64,000 nt of DNA from Sulfurimonas sp. HSL3-1 (GCF_039645995.1 NZ_CP147920.1:1240001-1304000), one strand, 5' to 3'. Counted from the first letter of the stretch, positions 34,141-45,394 are shown. Numbers and translations: made by a program. The notes: generated from the letters alone by a model not told the origin.

Positions 34141-35012
34141 TATTTGGAAAGAACCTCTGCGACCGCTTTGCCGATCTCTGCCGGCGAAACGACGACTTTG
34201 ACGCCTGCCGCTTCGAGGGCTGCCATTTTCTCGGCCGCCGTACCGGCAGCGCCGGAGACGATCGCACCGGCATGGCCCATACGTTTGCCCTTCGGCGCCG
34301 TCTGGCCCGCGATAAAAGCTACAACCGGTTTGGTGATATTTTCCTTAATAAATGCAGCTGCCTGGATTTCCAAGTCTCCGCCGATCTCGCCGATCATAAC
34401 GATCGCTTCCGTTTCCGGGTCCGCTTCGAAGAGCGGGAGCAGCTGCTTGTAAGAAAGACCGATGATCGGGTCACCGCCGATACCGACGGCCGTCGTGATG
34501 CCGAAGCCCTCTCTGACGACCTGGTTCGCACCTTCGTATGTCAGCGTACCGGACTTGGAGATCAGACCGACATTCCCTTTTTTGAAGATCATGCCCGGCA
34601 TGATCCCGATCTTGCACTCTTCGGCAGTGATGATGCCCGGGCAGTTCGGCCCGATGGTCTTCATCCCCTTTTTCGAAGCGTACATTTTCGCGTACATCAT
34701 GTCGCGGACCGGTGCGCCTTCGGTAATAATGACCGCCAGTTCGATACCCGCATCCGCCGCTTCCATCACCGCGTCACCGACGAATGCCGGCGGAACAAAG
34801 ATCATGGAAACCGTTGCGGCCGTTTGGTCTACCGCTTCTTTGACGGTATTGAAAACCGGTTTGCCCAGGTGCTCCTGGCCGCCTTTGTTCGGCGTCACGC
34901 CGCCGACGATCTGCGTACCGTAGGCGATACACTGCTCAGCATGGAAAGTACCCTCTTTCCCTGTGAAACCCTGAACGATAACTTTGGTATCTTTGTTTAC
35001 AAGAATTGACAT
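34140..35012 (-). CDS. sucD: Succinyl-CoA synthetase, alpha subunit
   Basis: The 290-residue subunit has the CoA-binding Rossmann N-terminus ([15 protein letters not shown]), the IGPNCPGI segment and the phosphohistidine motif GHAGAI near residue 248. It links succinyl-CoA hydrolysis or formation with ATP/GTP synthesis. The gene follows sucC by three bases and overlaps the HMA gene by one. Length is normal. Confidence 0.97.
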   Translation of the reverse strand: MSILVNKDTKVIVQGFTGKEGTFHAEQCIAYGTQIVGGVTPNKGGQEHLGKPVFNTVKEAVDQTAATVSMIFVPPAFVGDAVMEAADAGIELAVIITEGAPVRDMMYAKMYASKKGMKTIGPNCPGIITAEECKIGIMPGMIFKKGNVGLISKSGTLTYEGANQVVREGFGITTAVGIGGDPIIGLSYKQLLPLFEADPETEAIVMIGEIGGDLEIQAAAFIKENITKPVVAFIAGQTAPKGKRMGHAGAIVSGAAGTAAEKMAALEAAGVKVVVSPAEIGKAVAEVLSK

Positions 35013-35015
35013 TAA

Positions 35016-36185
35016 TTACTCTCCTTTCGCTGCTGCGACGGCTTTGGCTGCACCGTCTGCAAGGTCTTCCGCCGCGATGACGTTCGCAATGTTGGCGTTT
35101 CTGAGGATCTCCGCCGCTTCCGGGGCGTTCGTACCGTCGAGGCGGACGATGACCGGCACGTGGACGTCGACCAGTTTCGTCGCTTCGAGGATCCCGTTGG
35201 CGATACGGTCACAGCGGACGATACCGCCAAAGATATTGACGAAGATCGCTTTGACGTTGGGGTTTTTGAGGATAATCTCAAAGCCCTTTGCTACCGTTTC
35301 CGCGTTCGCTTTACCGCCGACGTCGAGGAAGTTCGCCGGGGTACCGCCCATGTAGTTGATGGTATCCATCGTCCCCATCGCGAGGCCCGCGCCGTTGACC
35401 ATACAGCCGATCTCGCCGTCGAGGGAAACATAGGAGAGGCCGAAGCGGCTGGCTTCGCGCTCGTCCGCGTCCTCTTCGGAGATGTCGCGCATGTCTTCGA
35501 TATCCGGGTGGCGTCCCAGTGCGGAGTCGTCAAAGCCCATCTTGCCGTCAAGCGCGAGGAAGTCGCCCGCACCCGTCTTGATCAGCGGGTTGATCTCGAT
35601 CATCTCCGCATCGTTTTCCATATAGACGTTGTAGAGCGCTGCCGCAAATTTGATGAATTTGCCCTGCTCCTCTTTCGGCAGTCCGAGGCCGAAAGCGAGC
35701 TCGCGGCCGTGAAAGCCCTGGAAACCGATCGTCGGGTCGATCGCCACTTTGACGATCTTCTCCGGCGTCTCTTCGGCGACCTTCTCGATCTCCATACCGC
35801 CTTCGGTGGAGGCCATGATAACAGGCATCTCTCTCGCACGGTCAAGGACAACACCGAGGTAGAGTTCGTCTTTGATGTCCGCACCCTCTTCGATATAGAC
35901 CTTCTGGACCAGTTTGCCTTCCGGACCCGTCTGGTGTGTCACCAGCGTCATACCGAGGATCTGCGTCGCCAGTTCACCAACTTCATCCAGGGAGCGTGCC
36001 AGTTTGACACCGCCGCCGAGGCCGCGGCCCCCTGCGTGGATCTGTGCTTTGACGACCCAGACGTCACCGCCCAGTTCTGCAGCGTTTCTCACCGCCTGAT
36101 CGGCCGTGTTGGCAACAATCCCGCGCGGGGTCGGTACGCCGTATTTGGCAAAAATCTGCTTCGCCTGATATTCATGGATATTCAT
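35016..36185 (-). CDS. sucC: Succinyl-CoA synthetase, beta subunit
   Basis: The 389-residue protein has an ATP-grasp domain with the starting motif MNIHEYQAKQIFAKYGVP, the nucleotide loop VKAQIHAGGRGLGGGVKLA, and the C-terminal GGIVRCD segment. It forms the heterotetramer with SucD. A clear GGAGGAG site precedes the ATG. It comes 25 bases after fumC and starts the sucC-sucD-HMA string. Confidence 0.97.
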   Translation of the reverse strand: MNIHEYQAKQIFAKYGVPTPRGIVANTADQAVRNAAELGGDVWVVKAQIHAGGRGLGGGVKLARSLDEVGELATQILGMTLVTHQTGPEGKLVQKVYIEEGADIKDELYLGVVLDRAREMPVIMASTEGGMEIEKVAEETPEKIVKVAIDPTIGFQGFHGRELAFGLGLPKEEQGKFIKFAAALYNVYMENDAEMIEINPLIKTGAGDFLALDGKMGFDDSALGRHPDIEDMRDISEEDADEREASRFGLSYVSLDGEIGCMVNGAGLAMGTMDTINYMGGTPANFLDVGGKANAETVAKGFEIILKNPNVKAIFVNIFGGIVRCDRIANGILEATKLVDVHVPVIVRLDGTNAPEAAEILRNANIANVIAAEDLADGAAKAVAAAKGE

Positions 36186-36209
36186 ATTTTCTTCTCCTCC
36201 TTTATTGGG

Positions 36210-37601
36210 TTACGCTTTCGGGGCGATCATGTCGCCTGGAACCACGTATTTATCGAACTCTTCGGCACTCAGCAGGCCGAGATTGACCGCTTCTTCCTTG
36301 AGGGTCGTGCCGTTCTTGTGCGCCGTCTTCGCGATCTTGGCCGCATTCTCGTAACCGATGTGCGGGTTGAGCGCCGTGACGAGCATCAGAGAATCGTTCA
36401 GGAAGTGCTCGATGTTCTCTTCGTTTGCTTTGATGCCGACGGCGGCATTGTCATTGAAAGAGACGATGCTGTCGGCAAGCAGGCGGACGGACTGCAGGAA
36501 GTTATAGGCGATCACCGGCTTGAACACGTTCAGCTCGAAGTTCCCCTGGGACGCCGCGAAACCGATCGTTGCGTCGTTCCCCATCACCTGGCAGGCGACC
36601 ATCGTCACCGCTTCGCTCTGCGTCGGGTTGACTTTGCCCGGCATGATCGAGGAGCCCGGCTCGTTTTCCGGGATCGAGATCTCGCCGATGCCGCAGCGCG
36701 GGCCGGAAGCCAGCCAGCGGACGTCATTGGCGATCTTCATCATATCTGCCGCCAGCGCTTTGAGCGCACCGTGGGCAAAGACGAGGGCGTCGTGGGACGT
36801 CAGCGCGTGGAATTTGTTCGGTGCCGTCACGAAGTCGTGCCCCGTCAGTTCCGTCAGTTTCGCTGCAACACGTGCACCCAGCTCCGGGTGGGCGTTGAGG
36901 CCCGTACCGACCGCCGTACCGCCGAGGGCAAGCTCGCGGACAGCGTCAAGGGAGTCCTTTGCCATTTTTTCGGACTTGGCAAGCATCTCGACCCAGCCGC
37001 TGATCTCCTGACCGAGGGTGAGCGGCGTCGCATCTTGCAGGTGCGTACGGCCGATCTTGACGATGTGCGCGAACTCTTCGCTTTTCGCCTGGAGCGTCGC
37101 CTTGAGTTTGGCGATCGCCGGGAGCAGACGCTCTTCGACGGCGATAACGGAAGCGACATGCAGGGCCGTCGGGTAGGTGTCGTTGGAGCTTTGGGACTTG
37201 TTGACGTCGTCGTTCGGGTGGACGAGCTTCTCCGTGCGGAAGTCACCGCCGAGGATCTCCGTCGCACGGTTGGCGAGCACTTCGTTGTTGTTCATGTTCG
37301 ACTGTGTGCCCGAACCGGTCTGCCATACGACGAGCGGGTAGTTGCCGTCAAGCTTGCCCGCGAGCATCTCGTCCGCCGCCTGGGCAATCGCATCCGCTTT
37401 TTTCGCATCAAGCTTGCCCAGGTCTTTGTTGACCAGGGCAACCGCTTTTTTCAGATAGGAAAACGCGCGGGTGATCTCGTAGGGCATCGTCTCTTCGCCG
37501 ATGCGGAAATTCTGGATAGAGCGCTGCGTCTGGGCAGCCCAGTACGCATCTTTGGGGACCTGCATCTCCCCCATCGTATCCTTTTCGATTCTGTAGTCCA
37601 A
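36210..37601 (-). CDS. fumC: Fumarase class II
   Basis: The 463-residue iron-independent fumarase catalyses the reversible fumarate-malate step. The lyase signature [11 protein letters not shown] is intact, with [11 protein letters not shown] and the active-site segment [14 protein letters not shown] 37601 ([12 protein letters not shown] after the start) was chosen because GAGGAGG lies about seven bases upstream. The apparent earlier TTG at 37616 sits on that site and inside the mdh end. As I recall, this gene is not between mdh and sucC in C. jejuni, so it is an insertion relative to that order. Confidence 0.94.
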   Translation of the reverse strand: MDYRIEKDTMGEMQVPKDAYWAAQTQRSIQNFRIGEETMPYEITRAFSYLKKAVALVNKDLGKLDAKKADAIAQAADEMLAGKLDGNYPLVVWQTGSGTQSNMNNNEVLANRATEILGGDFRTEKLVHPNDDVNKSQSSNDTYPTALHVASVIAVEERLLPAIAKLKATLQAKSEEFAHIVKIGRTHLQDATPLTLGQEISGWVEMLAKSEKMAKDSLDAVRELALGGTAVGTGLNAHPELGARVAAKLTELTGHDFVTAPNKFHALTSHDALVFAHGALKALAADMMKIANDVRWLASGPRCGIGEISIPENEPGSSIMPGKVNPTQSEAVTMVACQVMGNDATIGFAASQGNFELNVFKPVIAYNFLQSVRLLADSIVSFNDNAAVGIKANEENIEHFLNDSLMLVTALNPHIGYENAAKIAKTAHKNGTTLKEEAVNLGLLSAEEFDKYVVPGDMIAPKA

Positions 37602-37602
37602 A

Positions 37603-38559
37603 TTAGGCCTCCTCAAAGAATTTGTTTTCGTTCAGGGTGTCGATCAGGGTCTGAACAGAGCTGCACGAACGCGCGAACATCTCTTTCTCTTTCTCGTTGA
37701 GCGTTACTTCGATGATCTTTTCCGCGCCGTTGGCGCCGATCATGACCGGGACGCCGGAGACGACGTCATCGTAGCCGTACTCGCCCTCAAGGTAGACGGC
37801 GCACGGGTGGATCTGTTTCGTGTCTTTCAGGATCGCTTCGACCATGATAGCCGTGGATTTCGCCGGGGCGTAGTACGCCGAACCGGTCTTGAGGTAGCCG
37901 ACGATCTCGGCGCCGCCGTGGCGGGTACGGTCGACGATCTCGTCGATTTCATCCTCGGTGAGGAGGTCGAAGAGCGGGACGCCCGCAACGGTGGAGTAGC
38001 GCGGAAGCGGTACCATATCGTCACCGTGGCCGCCCATGACGGAAGCGCGGATCTGTCCGCCGCCGTAGCCCAGTTTCTCCTGGATGAACGCCGCCATGCG
38101 GGAGCTGTCGAGGATCCCGGCCATGCCCAGGACGCGGCTGCGGTCGAAGCCGCTCTCTTTGAGCGCGACATAAGTCATCGCGTCCAGCGGGTTGGAGACC
38201 ATAATGATAATCGCGTTCGGAGAGTATTTTGCAATGCCGCGCACGACCTCTTTGGTGATTTTGGCGTTGATCATCAGCAGGTCATCGCGGCTCATACCCG
38301 GCAGACGCGGGCTTCCGGCAGTGACAACGACGACGTCGCAGTCCGTGAGCTCTTCCATGCTCTCGGCGACGCTGACGACCGTGTGGCTGCGGACCGCTGC
38401 CGCCGCCTGTGACATATCGAGGGCCTTGCCCTTTGCGACTTCGATTTTATTGTCGCGGAGAATGATCTCATGGCATGACCCGAGCATTGCCAGTGAATAC
38501 GCGACAGTGGCACCTACGTTTCCGGCGCCGACGATTCCAACACGTTTACCCTGATTCAT
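37603..38559 (-). CDS. mdh: Malate dehydrogenase (NAD, LDH-like type)
   Basis: The 318-residue enzyme has the NAD loop [17 protein letters not shown] near the start, the substrate loop [11 protein letters not shown] with the arginine pair typical of malate rather than lactate specificity, and catalytic His in [13 protein letters not shown] 38559 is preceded by AGGAC at suitable spacing; the longer frame upstream has no site. It follows icd across a 208-base gap with two hairpins and runs into fumC. Confidence 0.95.
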   Translation of the reverse strand: MNQGKRVGIVGAGNVGATVAYSLAMLGSCHEIILRDNKIEVAKGKALDMSQAAAAVRSHTVVSVAESMEELTDCDVVVVTAGSPRLPGMSRDDLLMINAKITKEVVRGIAKYSPNAIIIMVSNPLDAMTYVALKESGFDRSRVLGMAGILDSSRMAAFIQEKLGYGGGQIRASVMGGHGDDMVPLPRYSTVAGVPLFDLLTEDEIDEIVDRTRHGGAEIVGYLKTGSAYYAPAKSTAIMVEAILKDTKQIHPCAVYLEGEYGYDDVVSGVPVMIGANGAEKIIEVTLNEKEKEMFARSCSSVQTLIDTLNENKFFEEA

Positions 38560-38708
38560 TGTTGAAGTCCTTTTCGATTTTAGTGGCTCTTCTGCACCGA
38601 TATACACATAAGCAATATGTGCGAACACACACCATTATGCATACATGGCAGAAGATTGTACATTATAAGTAAAATAAGGTTAAGTCCACTTCGTGAACCC
38701 AATAGAAT

Positions 38709-38756
38709 GGTAGAAAGGTAACACTCACCTTTCTACCGTGTTCCGAAACGGAACAC
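38709..38756 (-). other. Two abutting perfect hairpins between icd and mdh
   Basis: Just after the icd stop, GTGTTCCG/CGGAACAC (38738-38745 and 38749-38756, three-base loop) and GGTAGAAAGGT/ACCTTTCTACC (38709-38719 and 38727-38737, seven-base loop) sit side by side with no gap. Both stems are perfect. No T-run follows, so they are not a classical terminator. They could block exonucleases and raise icd mRNA levels. The remaining 150 bases before mdh show no other feature I can name. Confidence 0.6.
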
Positions 38757-38767
38757 AAAATGTCGAC

Positions 38768-40942
38768 TTAGAGCGCGTCGATAATCGCGTTGAGCGTGGC
38801 AGACGGGCGCATTGCCGCTTCCGCTTTCGCATCGTCCGGGTGGTAGTACCCGCCGATATCCTGTGCTTTGCCTTCCGCAGCCATCAGCTCTTCCATGATC
38901 TTCGCTTCGTTCTCTTTGAGCGCTTTCGCGACCGGCGTGAATTTTGCCTGCAGCTCTTTGTCTGCAGAATCCGCCAGCGCCGTTGCCCAGTACTGGGCGA
39001 CATAGAAGTGTGACGCTTTGTTGTCCGGCTCGCCCGCTTTACGGCCAGGAGCCTTGTTGTTGTCAAGGTACTCCTGGTTCGCAACGTCAAGGGCAGCAGT
39101 CACTTCCGCCAGTTTGGCGTTCGGGTACTTCTGCTCGATCATGCGCAGAGACTCGGCCAGGGCGAGGAATTCACCCAGGGAGTCCCAACGGAGGTGACCC
39201 TCTGCCAGGAACTGGTCGACGTGCTTCGGCGCCGAACCGCCCGCACCGGTCTCGAACAGCCCGCCGCCCGCGAGCAGCGGAACGATGGAGAGCATTTTCG
39301 CCGACGTACCGAGCTCGAGGATCGGGTACATGTCGGTGAGGTGGTCACGCAGAACGTTACCGGTAACGGCGATCGTGTCTTTACCCGCACGGATACGCTC
39401 GTTCGTGAAGCGTGTCGCAGCGGCGATGTCCATAAAGTGAATCTCCAGACCGTCCGTATTGAACTCCGGCATATATTTTTTGACTTTGGCGATCATCTGC
39501 GCATCGTGCGCACGGTTTTCGTCCAGCCAGAAAACGACCGGGATCTGCTCGATCTGGCCGCGTTCGAACGCGAGGCGGATCCAGTCTTTGATCGGGATGT
39601 CTTTCGCGCGGGACATACGCCAGATGTCGCCCGCTTCACACTCAAAGCTCATCAGAAGCGTGCCGTCTTCCGCCGTGACCGTGACCGTACCCGCTTCCGC
39701 GAGCTCGAACGTTGTCGGGTGGGAGCCGTACTCTTCCGCCTTCTGTGCCATCAGGCCGACGTTCTGCATCGTTCCCATTGTCGTGACGTCGTACTGTCCG
39801 TTTTTGACACAGTCAGCGACCATCTCTTCGTGGAACATACCGTACGTGGAGTCCGGGATAACCGCGACACACTCGAGCGCGTCACCGTTACGATCCCACT
39901 GCTTGCCGCCTTCACGGACGACAACCGGCATAGAGGCATCGATGATGATATCGTTCGGCGCGTTGAAGTTCGTCGTACCCTTGTCAGAGTCGACCATCGC
40001 GATTTTCGGGCTGTCCGCTTCGACAACCGCCTGGAATGCCGCTTTGATTTCCGCCTCTTTCGCGTGACCCTTGATCTTCTTCTCAAGGTCGGACATACCG
40101 AGGTTCGGGTTGACGCCGACCTCTTTGAAAGTGTCCGCGTATTTCGCGAAGACGTCTTCGAAGAAGATTTCGAAACCGTGACCGAACATGATCGGGTCGG
40201 AGATCTTCATCATCGTCGCTTTGAGGTGGACCGACCAGATGACGCCTTTCGCTTTCGCGTCCTCGATCGTCTGCTTGTAGAACGCGCGGAGTGCTTTGAC
40301 GGACATGAAAGTACCGTCGAGCACTTCGCCGTCAAGCGCATCGATTGTTTTGAGTTCGTTGCCGTTGAGGGCGATCGTGACTTTCTGGCCTTTTTCCATT
40401 GTGATGGACTTCTCGTTGCCGTAGAAGTCACCGTTGCCGTTCATGTGCGCGACATAGGATTTTGAGTTATCGGAGTACGCTTTGAGGCGGTGCGGGTTCT
40501 TCTGCGCATAGTTCTTGACGGCTTTCGCCGCACGGCGGTCGGAGTTGCCTTCGCGAAGAACCGGGTTGACCGCGGAACCGAGGCAGGTGCTGTACGTCGC
40601 CTGGAGCGCTTTCTCTTCTTCGTTCGCCGGATTTTCAGGGTAGTTCGGGATATCGTAACCCTGTTCCTGGAGCTCGGCGATACAGTCTTTGAGCTGACCA
40701 ACGGATGCAGAGATGTTCGGCAGCTTAATAATGTTACCTTCAGGCTTCAGGACAAGCTCGCCCAGTTTTGAGAGTTCATCTTCACCTTTACCCATCGCGG
40801 CAAGGACACGACCGGCAAGTGAGATATCGCTTTGTTCCAGTTCAACGCCGCCCTCAGCGCAGAATTTGGAAGCAATCGGAAAGAACGAGTATGTAGCCAA
40901 AGCCGGAGCTTCGTCAATTTTCGACCAGATGATTTTAGACAT
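38768..40942 (-). CDS. icd: Monomeric NADP-dependent isocitrate dehydrogenase
   Basis: The 724-residue single-chain IDH-II type enzyme converts isocitrate to 2-oxoglutarate and CO2, and can run in reverse in autotrophs. It opens [20 protein letters not shown] and contains family segments LRYGNSDRR-like ([19 protein letters not shown]), [20 protein letters not shown] and [10 protein letters not shown]. The length, nearly twice that of dimeric IDH, identifies the class. GAGGA precedes ATG 40942. It leads the TCA block, and a pair of hairpins separates it from mdh. Confidence 0.96.
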   Translation of the reverse strand: MSKIIWSKIDEAPALATYSFFPIASKFCAEGGVELEQSDISLAGRVLAAMGKGEDELSKLGELVLKPEGNIIKLPNISASVGQLKDCIAELQEQGYDIPNYPENPANEEEKALQATYSTCLGSAVNPVLREGNSDRRAAKAVKNYAQKNPHRLKAYSDNSKSYVAHMNGNGDFYGNEKSITMEKGQKVTIALNGNELKTIDALDGEVLDGTFMSVKALRAFYKQTIEDAKAKGVIWSVHLKATMMKISDPIMFGHGFEIFFEDVFAKYADTFKEVGVNPNLGMSDLEKKIKGHAKEAEIKAAFQAVVEADSPKIAMVDSDKGTTNFNAPNDIIIDASMPVVVREGGKQWDRNGDALECVAVIPDSTYGMFHEEMVADCVKNGQYDVTTMGTMQNVGLMAQKAEEYGSHPTTFELAEAGTVTVTAEDGTLLMSFECEAGDIWRMSRAKDIPIKDWIRLAFERGQIEQIPVVFWLDENRAHDAQMIAKVKKYMPEFNTDGLEIHFMDIAAATRFTNERIRAGKDTIAVTGNVLRDHLTDMYPILELGTSAKMLSIVPLLAGGGLFETGAGGSAPKHVDQFLAEGHLRWDSLGEFLALAESLRMIEQKYPNAKLAEVTAALDVANQEYLDNNKAPGRKAGEPDNKASHFYVAQYWATALADSADKELQAKFTPVAKALKENEAKIMEELMAAEGKAQDIGGYYHPDDAKAEAAMRPSATLNAIIDAL

Positions 40943-41087
40943 TCTATATCCTCGAAGTGTGAAGTTGATCGGCATTACTAAATATAATTTAGAACCGCCG
41001 ATTGAAAATTACACGGTCATCATATCACTTCAATCGTCTTTCATGCCAAATCAAGAATGAACGGGGGAGAATATTTAAATTGGTGTA

Positions 41088-42044
41088 TCATTTAGTAACA
41101 CGGTTAATATTGCGTAAGTGTGTAGAATAGTAACGCGTAAAGCGGTGCTTTCCGTCGGCGCCTTTCGTAAAATAGAGGTATTCCGTTTTGGCCGGAAAGA
41201 TCGCCGCACGGATCGCGTCGAAGCCGACGTTGCAGACCGGCGCGGCCGGCAGACCAACATGCAGATAGGTGTTGTAGCCGCTCTTGTCCGATCGGATGCG
41301 CGCGGCGGTGATCTTTTCGTGGGAGTACGGACCGTAGTTGAGCGTCCCGTCCATCTGCAGCTTCATCCCCTTGGCGAGACGGTTGGCGATGACGGAGGAG
41401 ACCAGCGGCATCTCCGCATTGTCCGCCGCCTCTTTCTGGATCACCGAGGCGATGATTATATAGTGGTACCATTTGCGTTCGTTGTAGAGGCCGAAGATCT
41501 TCTCCGACCAGGCCCGCTGTTTCGCCTCGGCATAACGCAGCAGCATCTGCACCGCGTCGGATTCAGTAATGCCGATGGGAAGCTGATAGGTATCGGGAAC
41601 GAACGCCCCCTCCTCATAGGGGCTCTGTTCCCGGAACACTTCCATCAGCCGCGCCGGGTCAAGCCCGTGGCTCTCGGCGAGCTGCGTGAAGAAGACCTGG
41701 GTCGTCTCCCCGGGGACCAGGGTGACCGGTTTCATCGCCGCTTTGGAGGTCGTAATTCGGTAGAGGAAATCACCGTGGGTCATGGCCGTGCTTCCCAGGT
41801 CAATCCAGCCGTGCTGCGGCCGGCCGACGAAACGCAGCAAAAAGGCGTCCAGGCGGTTAAGCTGAGGGTTGGCGTGCTCAAGGTGTGTTATAATCTTGCG
41901 AATTGATCCCTGGGGAATATAAAGCACCTTCGATGTCGTGAGCCCCATATTCAGGTAATAGATGAACGACAACGCCATCAACAGAGCGATTGCACATACC
42001 CATTTTATGATCGTCGCGGTCATTGTTCTCTGTCTGGCCCTCAT
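41088..42044 (-). CDS. mltG: MltG-like endolytic murein transglycosylase
   Basis: The 318-residue protein has one N-terminal membrane helix (about 13-33), a LysM-like segment (SKVLYIPQGSIRKIITHLE) and the YceG/MltG catalytic domain with the key Glu in IASVIQKEA. The downstream NRLAKGMKLQMDGTLNYG segment is also present. It cuts nascent glycan strands and limits their length. ATG 42044 is preceded by GAGGA five bases upstream; ATG 42023 is an alternative. Its 5' end overlaps the divergent AsmA-like gene by 38-83 bases. Confidence 0.88.
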   Translation of the reverse strand: MRARQRTMTATIIKWVCAIALLMALSFIYYLNMGLTTSKVLYIPQGSIRKIITHLEHANPQLNRLDAFLLRFVGRPQHGWIDLGSTAMTHGDFLYRITTSKAAMKPVTLVPGETTQVFFTQLAESHGLDPARLMEVFREQSPYEEGAFVPDTYQLPIGITESDAVQMLLRYAEAKQRAWSEKIFGLYNERKWYHYIIIASVIQKEAADNAEMPLVSSVIANRLAKGMKLQMDGTLNYGPYSHEKITAARIRSDKSGYNTYLHVGLPAAPVCNVGFDAIRAAIFPAKTEYLYFTKGADGKHRFTRYYSTHLRNINRVTK

Positions 42045-45000
42045 CACTGTCCTCTACCTTACCCTCTCAAGCGGTGTCCATCTGGGCAAGCTCAAACTCG
42101 GCCGCCTTTATGCGGAGAAATTATACCTGAAGTGGGACGATGCACTTCAAGTCGAGATCGACACGATCGCCCTCGCCCCATCCGACGCGCCCCAGGAACC
42201 CACCGACCTCCTTAGCCTCCAACAGCGCGTCTCCGCGGCGCTGCAGCACCTGGACGACCGCTGGATCGGCAGCCTCCGCATCGACCGCATCCGGCTCGGA
42301 AACGATCTTAACGCATCGCTCTTCTTCGACCCGCGCCGCCGCAGCAGTCTGCACGTCGCCTCCCGCGCCCAGGGGCACATCTCCATGACCCTTCTGCCGG
42401 TGCATAACGCGGACGCCTACAAACTGGAACTGTACGGCGACAGCAGCACGTTTGGCGGCACCTTCCGTTTCGAAGGCGTTCTGCAGCCCAAACTGAGCGA
42501 ACTCTACCTGGGCGGCAGTATCGATGTCGCCGAGGATATCCACCTGCGCCTGGGCGTGCACGCCACCCGCGACGCCGTCACGCTGAACACCTTCTCGACC
42601 GAACCCTTTGCGAGTGTCGCGCCGATCGTGAAACCCCTGCACCTCTCGGACAAGGTCGAGCCGTGGATCGTCGCACGGGCCCAGGGGGGACCGGTGATGC
42701 TGCACACCCTGCAGACGACCCTCCCCTTCGCCGCACCGGCGAAAGCCTTCGACAATCTTTTCGGCCAGCTCACCTTCCATAACGCCCGCTACCATTTTGC
42801 CAATGATCCCGGGGCGTTTGAGCCGGCCCTGGCGGAGGAGGTTACCGTCCTTTTTGAGCATAAGGTCCTGAGGATCTTGCCGCACAATGCCACTTTTTAC
42901 GGGGAACCTGGCGGCGACACCCATCTTGCCATCGATTTCAGCGGCAAAGAACCGCTGCTGAAACTTTCCATCCTGACCTCCGCACGCTTTACGCCGCCGC
43001 TGCAGCGTCTGACCGCTTCATACGGTGTCGACCTCCCCTTTACCCAGACCCGCGGCCTGACCGACACCAACCTGAGTCTGACCGTCAACCTTGCCCATAC
43101 GCAGACAACCGCCAAAGGCTCCTTCAAAACGGCAAAAAGCCGTATCGACCTCTCCGGACTCCCCATCGACGTCTCCCGTGCCGCCGTCGATCTAAAAGAT
43201 TCGGATGTGACCCTGCGCTCCGTGGAAGCTTTGCTCTTTGATGGCAACGTCACGGGTAGCGTCACCGGTGCATTCAACCCGGCCAAACATCGCGGGACAA
43301 TCCGTTTCAATCTCGGCAACGTGCGCTACCCCGTCGGTAGTGCGCCCATCACCCTCTCTCCGGTGTCCGTCCCGCTGCATTTCGAATACCGCCTGGACCG
43401 GGGCGGCGACACCATACGATTTGACGCTTCCCAGTGGCACTATATGGAGCACAACCTCACGTGTGATGCCTTTACGGCCCCCTTTGACCTCAAAAAAGTG
43501 CGTTTGAACGTCCCCAAAACCGTTCTCGCGCTCGACCAGACGGCGCGGGCCACCGTGGAGGGCGAAATCACCCTTGCCCACCCCGCCGCCAGCCTGCTGC
43601 TGGACCTGACGTCACTGCATGCCGGCACCTTCGCCACCGGCCAGACGCACACCCTCTTCAATATTCGGGCCGACGAAAACCTCTCTGTCGTCAGCAACGC
43701 CACCACACACTGGTCCATGGACAAGACACCCCTCTCCGTCTCACCCTTTACCGTTTCGAAGCATAACGGCATTTTCCGCCTCTCCCCCGCCGTCGTTTCG
43801 ATCGAACACCAGCTGACCGGCTCCGTCGAAGGCGTCTTTGAACCGGCGACGATGGCCACCGAGCTCAATGTCACCAACTTCCGCCTCGAGGACGAGGGGC
43901 TCGGCAGGCTGTTCCAGAATATGGATCGGTTCAGCGTCTATATCGTCCCCATCGACGACGAATACGATATCGTCATCCCTTCGATCAATATGGTCTACTC
44001 CACGCTGGGCAGGGGATGGCGGCTGCACTTCTTCTCCCTGGACGCCCTGACGAAACACTCCCCGCTGCTGCGCGATTACAACCTTACCGAGAGCACCATC
44101 TCCGTCTGGTCGGAAAACGGGAACTATCCCGTCGCCTTTAACGGGATCGTCGATTATCCCTACGCATTGACCGCCGTCAACGGCACACCGGTCAACACCT
44201 ACCGTTTTCAGGGGAGTATCGAACAAAACGGCACCTTGGAGTGTTCGATCAACGACCGCATCAAAGTCCACAGCGGCGACACGATCCGCATCAGGACGAA
44301 CGGGGTTGACTTCAGCCAGCCCGAACTGACCCGCTTCTACCGCGATCACCATTTCGATGCGGACAGCAATGCGAGCGAATCGAACACGTCGGTCTCCATC
44401 GATGCGAACGATACCGCCATTCTTTTCCCGGGCAAGCGTCAGGCCAAAGCCGACCGCATTACCATAGACTACAGTCCCAACCGCATTCTCGGGCAGCTCT
44501 ATAAAGGGGGCGGCGGCGCCAAGCTCGATGTCAAAGGAGAGACCTTCTACCTCTTCGGCTACCGACTCGATGACGACTTTATGAACCATTTCTTCAACCT
44601 CTCAAAAGTCAAGGGCGGGACGCTGGACTTTTACATGATCGGAGAAAAAGACGATTTTAAAGGGCTGGCAAAGATCAACGATACGACCGTCTACGATTAT
44701 GTGCTCTTCAACAATCTGTTCGCGTTTATCAATACCGTCCCCGCCCTGGTCACCTTCTCGCTGCCCTCCTATGAGACCAAAGGGATCAAAGTGCAATCCG
44801 CCTATACCGAACTCGCTTATCACAAGGGGGTGCTGACGGCATCCAACATCAAAATAGACAGCAAAGAGCTTGATTTCGCCGGCCAGGGGACCATCGACTA
44901 CAACAAAGACCGCATCAAGATGCAGCTTACCGTCAAGACGCGGGCCGCGGAGAACATCCGCAAGATCCCGCTGGTCGGCTATATTCTTGTCGGCGACGAC

Positions 45001-45222
45001 AAATCCGTCCTGACGACACTGAACATCAACGGTCCGCTGAACGATCCCAAGGTGGAGAACACGATCGCCAAAGACATCATCGTCAGCCCCTTCAATATCC
45101 TCAAGCGCACCCTCGACTTCCCCCTGCACTATCTCAAAAAACTGGACAGCGGCGCCGACGACGATGCCGATAAAGGAAAAGAGCCCCAGGAAGTCACCTC
45201 CGGCGTCCCTCCCGTTAATTGA
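41962..45222 (+). CDS. AsmA/YhdP-like very large envelope protein
   Basis: The 1086-residue protein has one N-terminal membrane helix (about 16-36) and a long, repetitive beta-rich periplasmic part. Its C-terminal region (about 840-1040, with GYRLDDDFMNHFFNLSKVKG and IKIDSKELDFAGQGTIDYN) resembles the AsmA-like C-terminal domain of YhdP/TamB proteins. These are thought to form hydrophobic grooves that carry phospholipids to the outer membrane. The acidic tail is unstructured. ATG 41962 has only a weak AGG site; ATG 42007 is also possible. It is divergent from and overlaps mltG. Confidence 0.78.
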   Translation: MNDNAINRAIAHTHFMIVAVIVLCLALITVLYLTLSSGVHLGKLKLGRLYAEKLYLKWDDALQVEIDTIALAPSDAPQEPTDLLSLQQRVSAALQHLDDRWIGSLRIDRIRLGNDLNASLFFDPRRRSSLHVASRAQGHISMTLLPVHNADAYKLELYGDSSTFGGTFRFEGVLQPKLSELYLGGSIDVAEDIHLRLGVHATRDAVTLNTFSTEPFASVAPIVKPLHLSDKVEPWIVARAQGGPVMLHTLQTTLPFAAPAKAFDNLFGQLTFHNARYHFANDPGAFEPALAEEVTVLFEHKVLRILPHNATFYGEPGGDTHLAIDFSGKEPLLKLSILTSARFTPPLQRLTASYGVDLPFTQTRGLTDTNLSLTVNLAHTQTTAKGSFKTAKSRIDLSGLPIDVSRAAVDLKDSDVTLRSVEALLFDGNVTGSVTGAFNPAKHRGTIRFNLGNVRYPVGSAPITLSPVSVPLHFEYRLDRGGDTIRFDASQWHYMEHNLTCDAFTAPFDLKKVRLNVPKTVLALDQTARATVEGEITLAHPAASLLLDLTSLHAGTFATGQTHTLFNIRADENLSVVSNATTHWSMDKTPLSVSPFTVSKHNGIFRLSPAVVSIEHQLTGSVEGVFEPATMATELNVTNFRLEDEGLGRLFQNMDRFSVYIVPIDDEYDIVIPSINMVYSTLGRGWRLHFFSLDALTKHSPLLRDYNLTESTISVWSENGNYPVAFNGIVDYPYALTAVNGTPVNTYRFQGSIEQNGTLECSINDRIKVHSGDTIRIRTNGVDFSQPELTRFYRDHHFDADSNASESNTSVSIDANDTAILFPGKRQAKADRITIDYSPNRILGQLYKGGGGAKLDVKGETFYLFGYRLDDDFMNHFFNLSKVKGGTLDFYMIGEKDDFKGLAKINDTTVYDYVLFNNLFAFINTVPALVTFSLPSYETKGIKVQSAYTELAYHKGVLTASNIKIDSKELDFAGQGTIDYNKDRIKMQLTVKTRAAENIRKIPLVGYILVGDDKSVLTTLNINGPLNDPKVENTIAKDIIVSPFNILKRTLDFPLHYLKKLDSGADDDADKGKEPQEVTSGVPPVN

Positions 45223-45280
45223 TACTCACTCTCAAAAAGTTACCATACGTGACAAAAATGTCCTTTCTCCTTCATTTTTG

Positions 45281-45329
45281 ATAATGATTGTCATATCTAT
45301 TGACTTTTTTGGGCACATTCCCTATACTT
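45281..45329 (+). promoter_or_regulatory. Porin promoter with Fur-box-like site
   Basis: A textbook promoter, TTGACT (45301-45306), 17 bases, TATACT (45324-45329), lies about 65 bases before the porin start. Directly upstream, GATAATGATTGTCATATCT (45281-45299) matches 13 of 19 positions of the classical Fur box. This suggests control by iron. The remaining leader to the start codon is AT-rich. Confidence 0.6.
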
Positions 45330-45394
45330 CACCCATAATTTTGGGAATGATTCTTGAAATCGTAAAAACAGAAAACACAACAAAAGGATAGGTG

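Noticed and set aside
35160-37700. 846-codon open frame antisense to sucC-fumC
   Set aside because: It crosses two well-supported genes on the other strand and has the same biased composition as other antisense frames.
38709-38756. Rho-independent terminator after icd
   Set aside because: Stems are strong but no T-run follows on the minus strand; listed as hairpins of unknown role instead.
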